From Pirellulales bacterium (lineage in GTDB: Bacteria > Planctomycetota > Planctomycetia > Pirellulales > JAEUIK01), in NCBI GenBank assembly GCA_019694435.1, contig JAIBBZ010000018.1, positions 43,852-107,851 of the forward strand: 64,000 nucleotides of DNA, in the 5' to 3' direction. Shown piece by piece: positions 63,617 through 64,000 of this stretch. The notes under the pieces are model-generated. The model did no database searches and was not told the origin of the DNA. It saw only the letters and a list, made by a program, of their open reading frames with translations. Position 1 is the stretch's first letter, and the number at the start of each line of letters is the position of its first letter. Both the position numbers and the translations under genes were made by a program.

Positions 63617-64000
63617 ATGAGCCCTTCTTCTTCACGCAGCCGGGAGGATTGGATGGTCCTCCGTCGCTTGGCCGTGGAGTTGCTCCAAGATGGATCGACC
63701 CAGGATGCCGTCGCCGAGCGGCTGCACGTCAGCCGTTCGAGTATCAAACGCTGGATCAAGGCCTTTCGCGGCGGTGGCGTCGCGGCCTTGAAGCCCAAGA
63801 AGCCCAAGCCCGCCGCGCGCCGCTTGTCGGAAGACCAATGCCACCAGCTCTGCGATATTCTCGTCGCCGGGCCGCTGGCTGCCGGCTTCGACAGCGACCT
63901 CTGGACCTGTCCGCGGATCGCCGAAGTCGTCCGCCGCAAGTTCGGCATCGCGTACCATCCGGACCACCTCGGCCGAATCTTGCATGCGCTGGGCTTCTCG
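63617..64000 (+). CDS. IS630-family transposase, N-terminal part (cut by window edge)
   Basis: 128 codons open to the right edge with no stop, so the gene continues beyond the window. The N-terminal HTH region reads DWMVLRRLAVELLQDGSTQD, AVAERLHVSRSSIKRWIKAF and RGGGVAALKPKKPKPAARRL, then LWTCPRIAEVVRRKFGIAYH, as in the IS630 winged-helix part before the DDE domain. Whether the full element is intact cannot be told. It lies 254 bp from the protease-nuclease gene. Confidence 0.8.
   Translation, partial: MSPSSSRSREDWMVLRRLAVELLQDGSTQDAVAERLHVSRSSIKRWIKAFRGGGVAALKPKKPKPAARRLSEDQCHQLCDILVAGPLAAGFDSDLWTCPRIAEVVRRKFGIAYHPDHLGRILHALGFS

Overview
The window is high-GC DNA with a strongly planctomycete flavour (Planctomycetota, probably Pirellulales-like). 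The main evidence is a planctomycete cytochrome–WD40 protein next to a DUF1549/DUF1553 protein, a HAF-repeat protein with a PEP-CTERM-like tail, several ECF sigma factors paired with membrane partners, a Ser/Thr kinase beside an FHA protein, and many secreted proteins of unknown function. Genes lie on both strands in short runs. No rRNA, tRNA or CRISPR array was recognised by eye.

Layout. 1-5.6 kb: the 3' part of a Tat-exported glycosylasparaginase, xylulokinase, an ornithine-cyclodeaminase-family enzyme, a 44-residue zinc-ribbon protein missed by ordinary length cut-offs, and a DASS anion/Na+ symporter. 5.6-7.9 kb: a disturbed island holding a ~400-bp inverted-repeat-bounded remnant of a Y1 (REP-associated) transposase, a lower-GC HAF/PEP-CTERM-like protein, and two further transposase fragments. 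7.9-18.1 kb (+): cytochrome/WD40 and DUF1549/DUF1553 proteins, a GT-C membrane glycosyltransferase, a sugar-phosphate isomerase-like protein, an ABC ATPase/permease pair and a TPR protein. 18.1-24.4 kb (-): a SixA-like phosphatase, an RNase HII-like protein, a very large Ycf48/TPR/CBM9-like protein and methionyl-tRNA synthetase. 24.9-34.5 kb: a thioredoxin-trypsin fusion, a sigma/membrane-regulator/DUF11 operon, FtsK with an unusual acidic tail, and TruB. 34.9-47.7 kb: a hybrid histidine kinase, small secreted and metabolic proteins, a large lipoprotein, Nif3-like, a GT2, a BshC-like unknown, an Eis-like acetyltransferase and transketolase. 48-55.2 kb (-): a signalling cluster with a coiled-coil protein, a TPR-FHA protein, a Ser/Thr kinase, a membrane protein, an ECF sigma factor and its small partner. 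55.4-61.0 kb (+): a CinA-like/nucleotidylyltransferase fusion, fructose-1,6-bisphosphatase, and a BlaI/BlaR1-type operon with two perfect operator dyads. 61.3-64.0 kb: a protein carrying both a complete trypsin-like protease and a DNA/RNA non-specific endonuclease, followed by the start of an IS630-type transposase cut by the window edge.

The most unusual items are the protease-nuclease protein (61.3-63.4 kb), the BlaI/BlaR1 pair whose sensor carries carboxypeptidase-regulatory-like domains instead of a penicillin-binding domain, the CinA-like/nucleotidylyltransferase fusion lacking the usual catalytic serine, and the RAYT remnant with long terminal inverted repeats. All domain assignments are from reading motifs. 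No database search was run, and GC statements are by eye.
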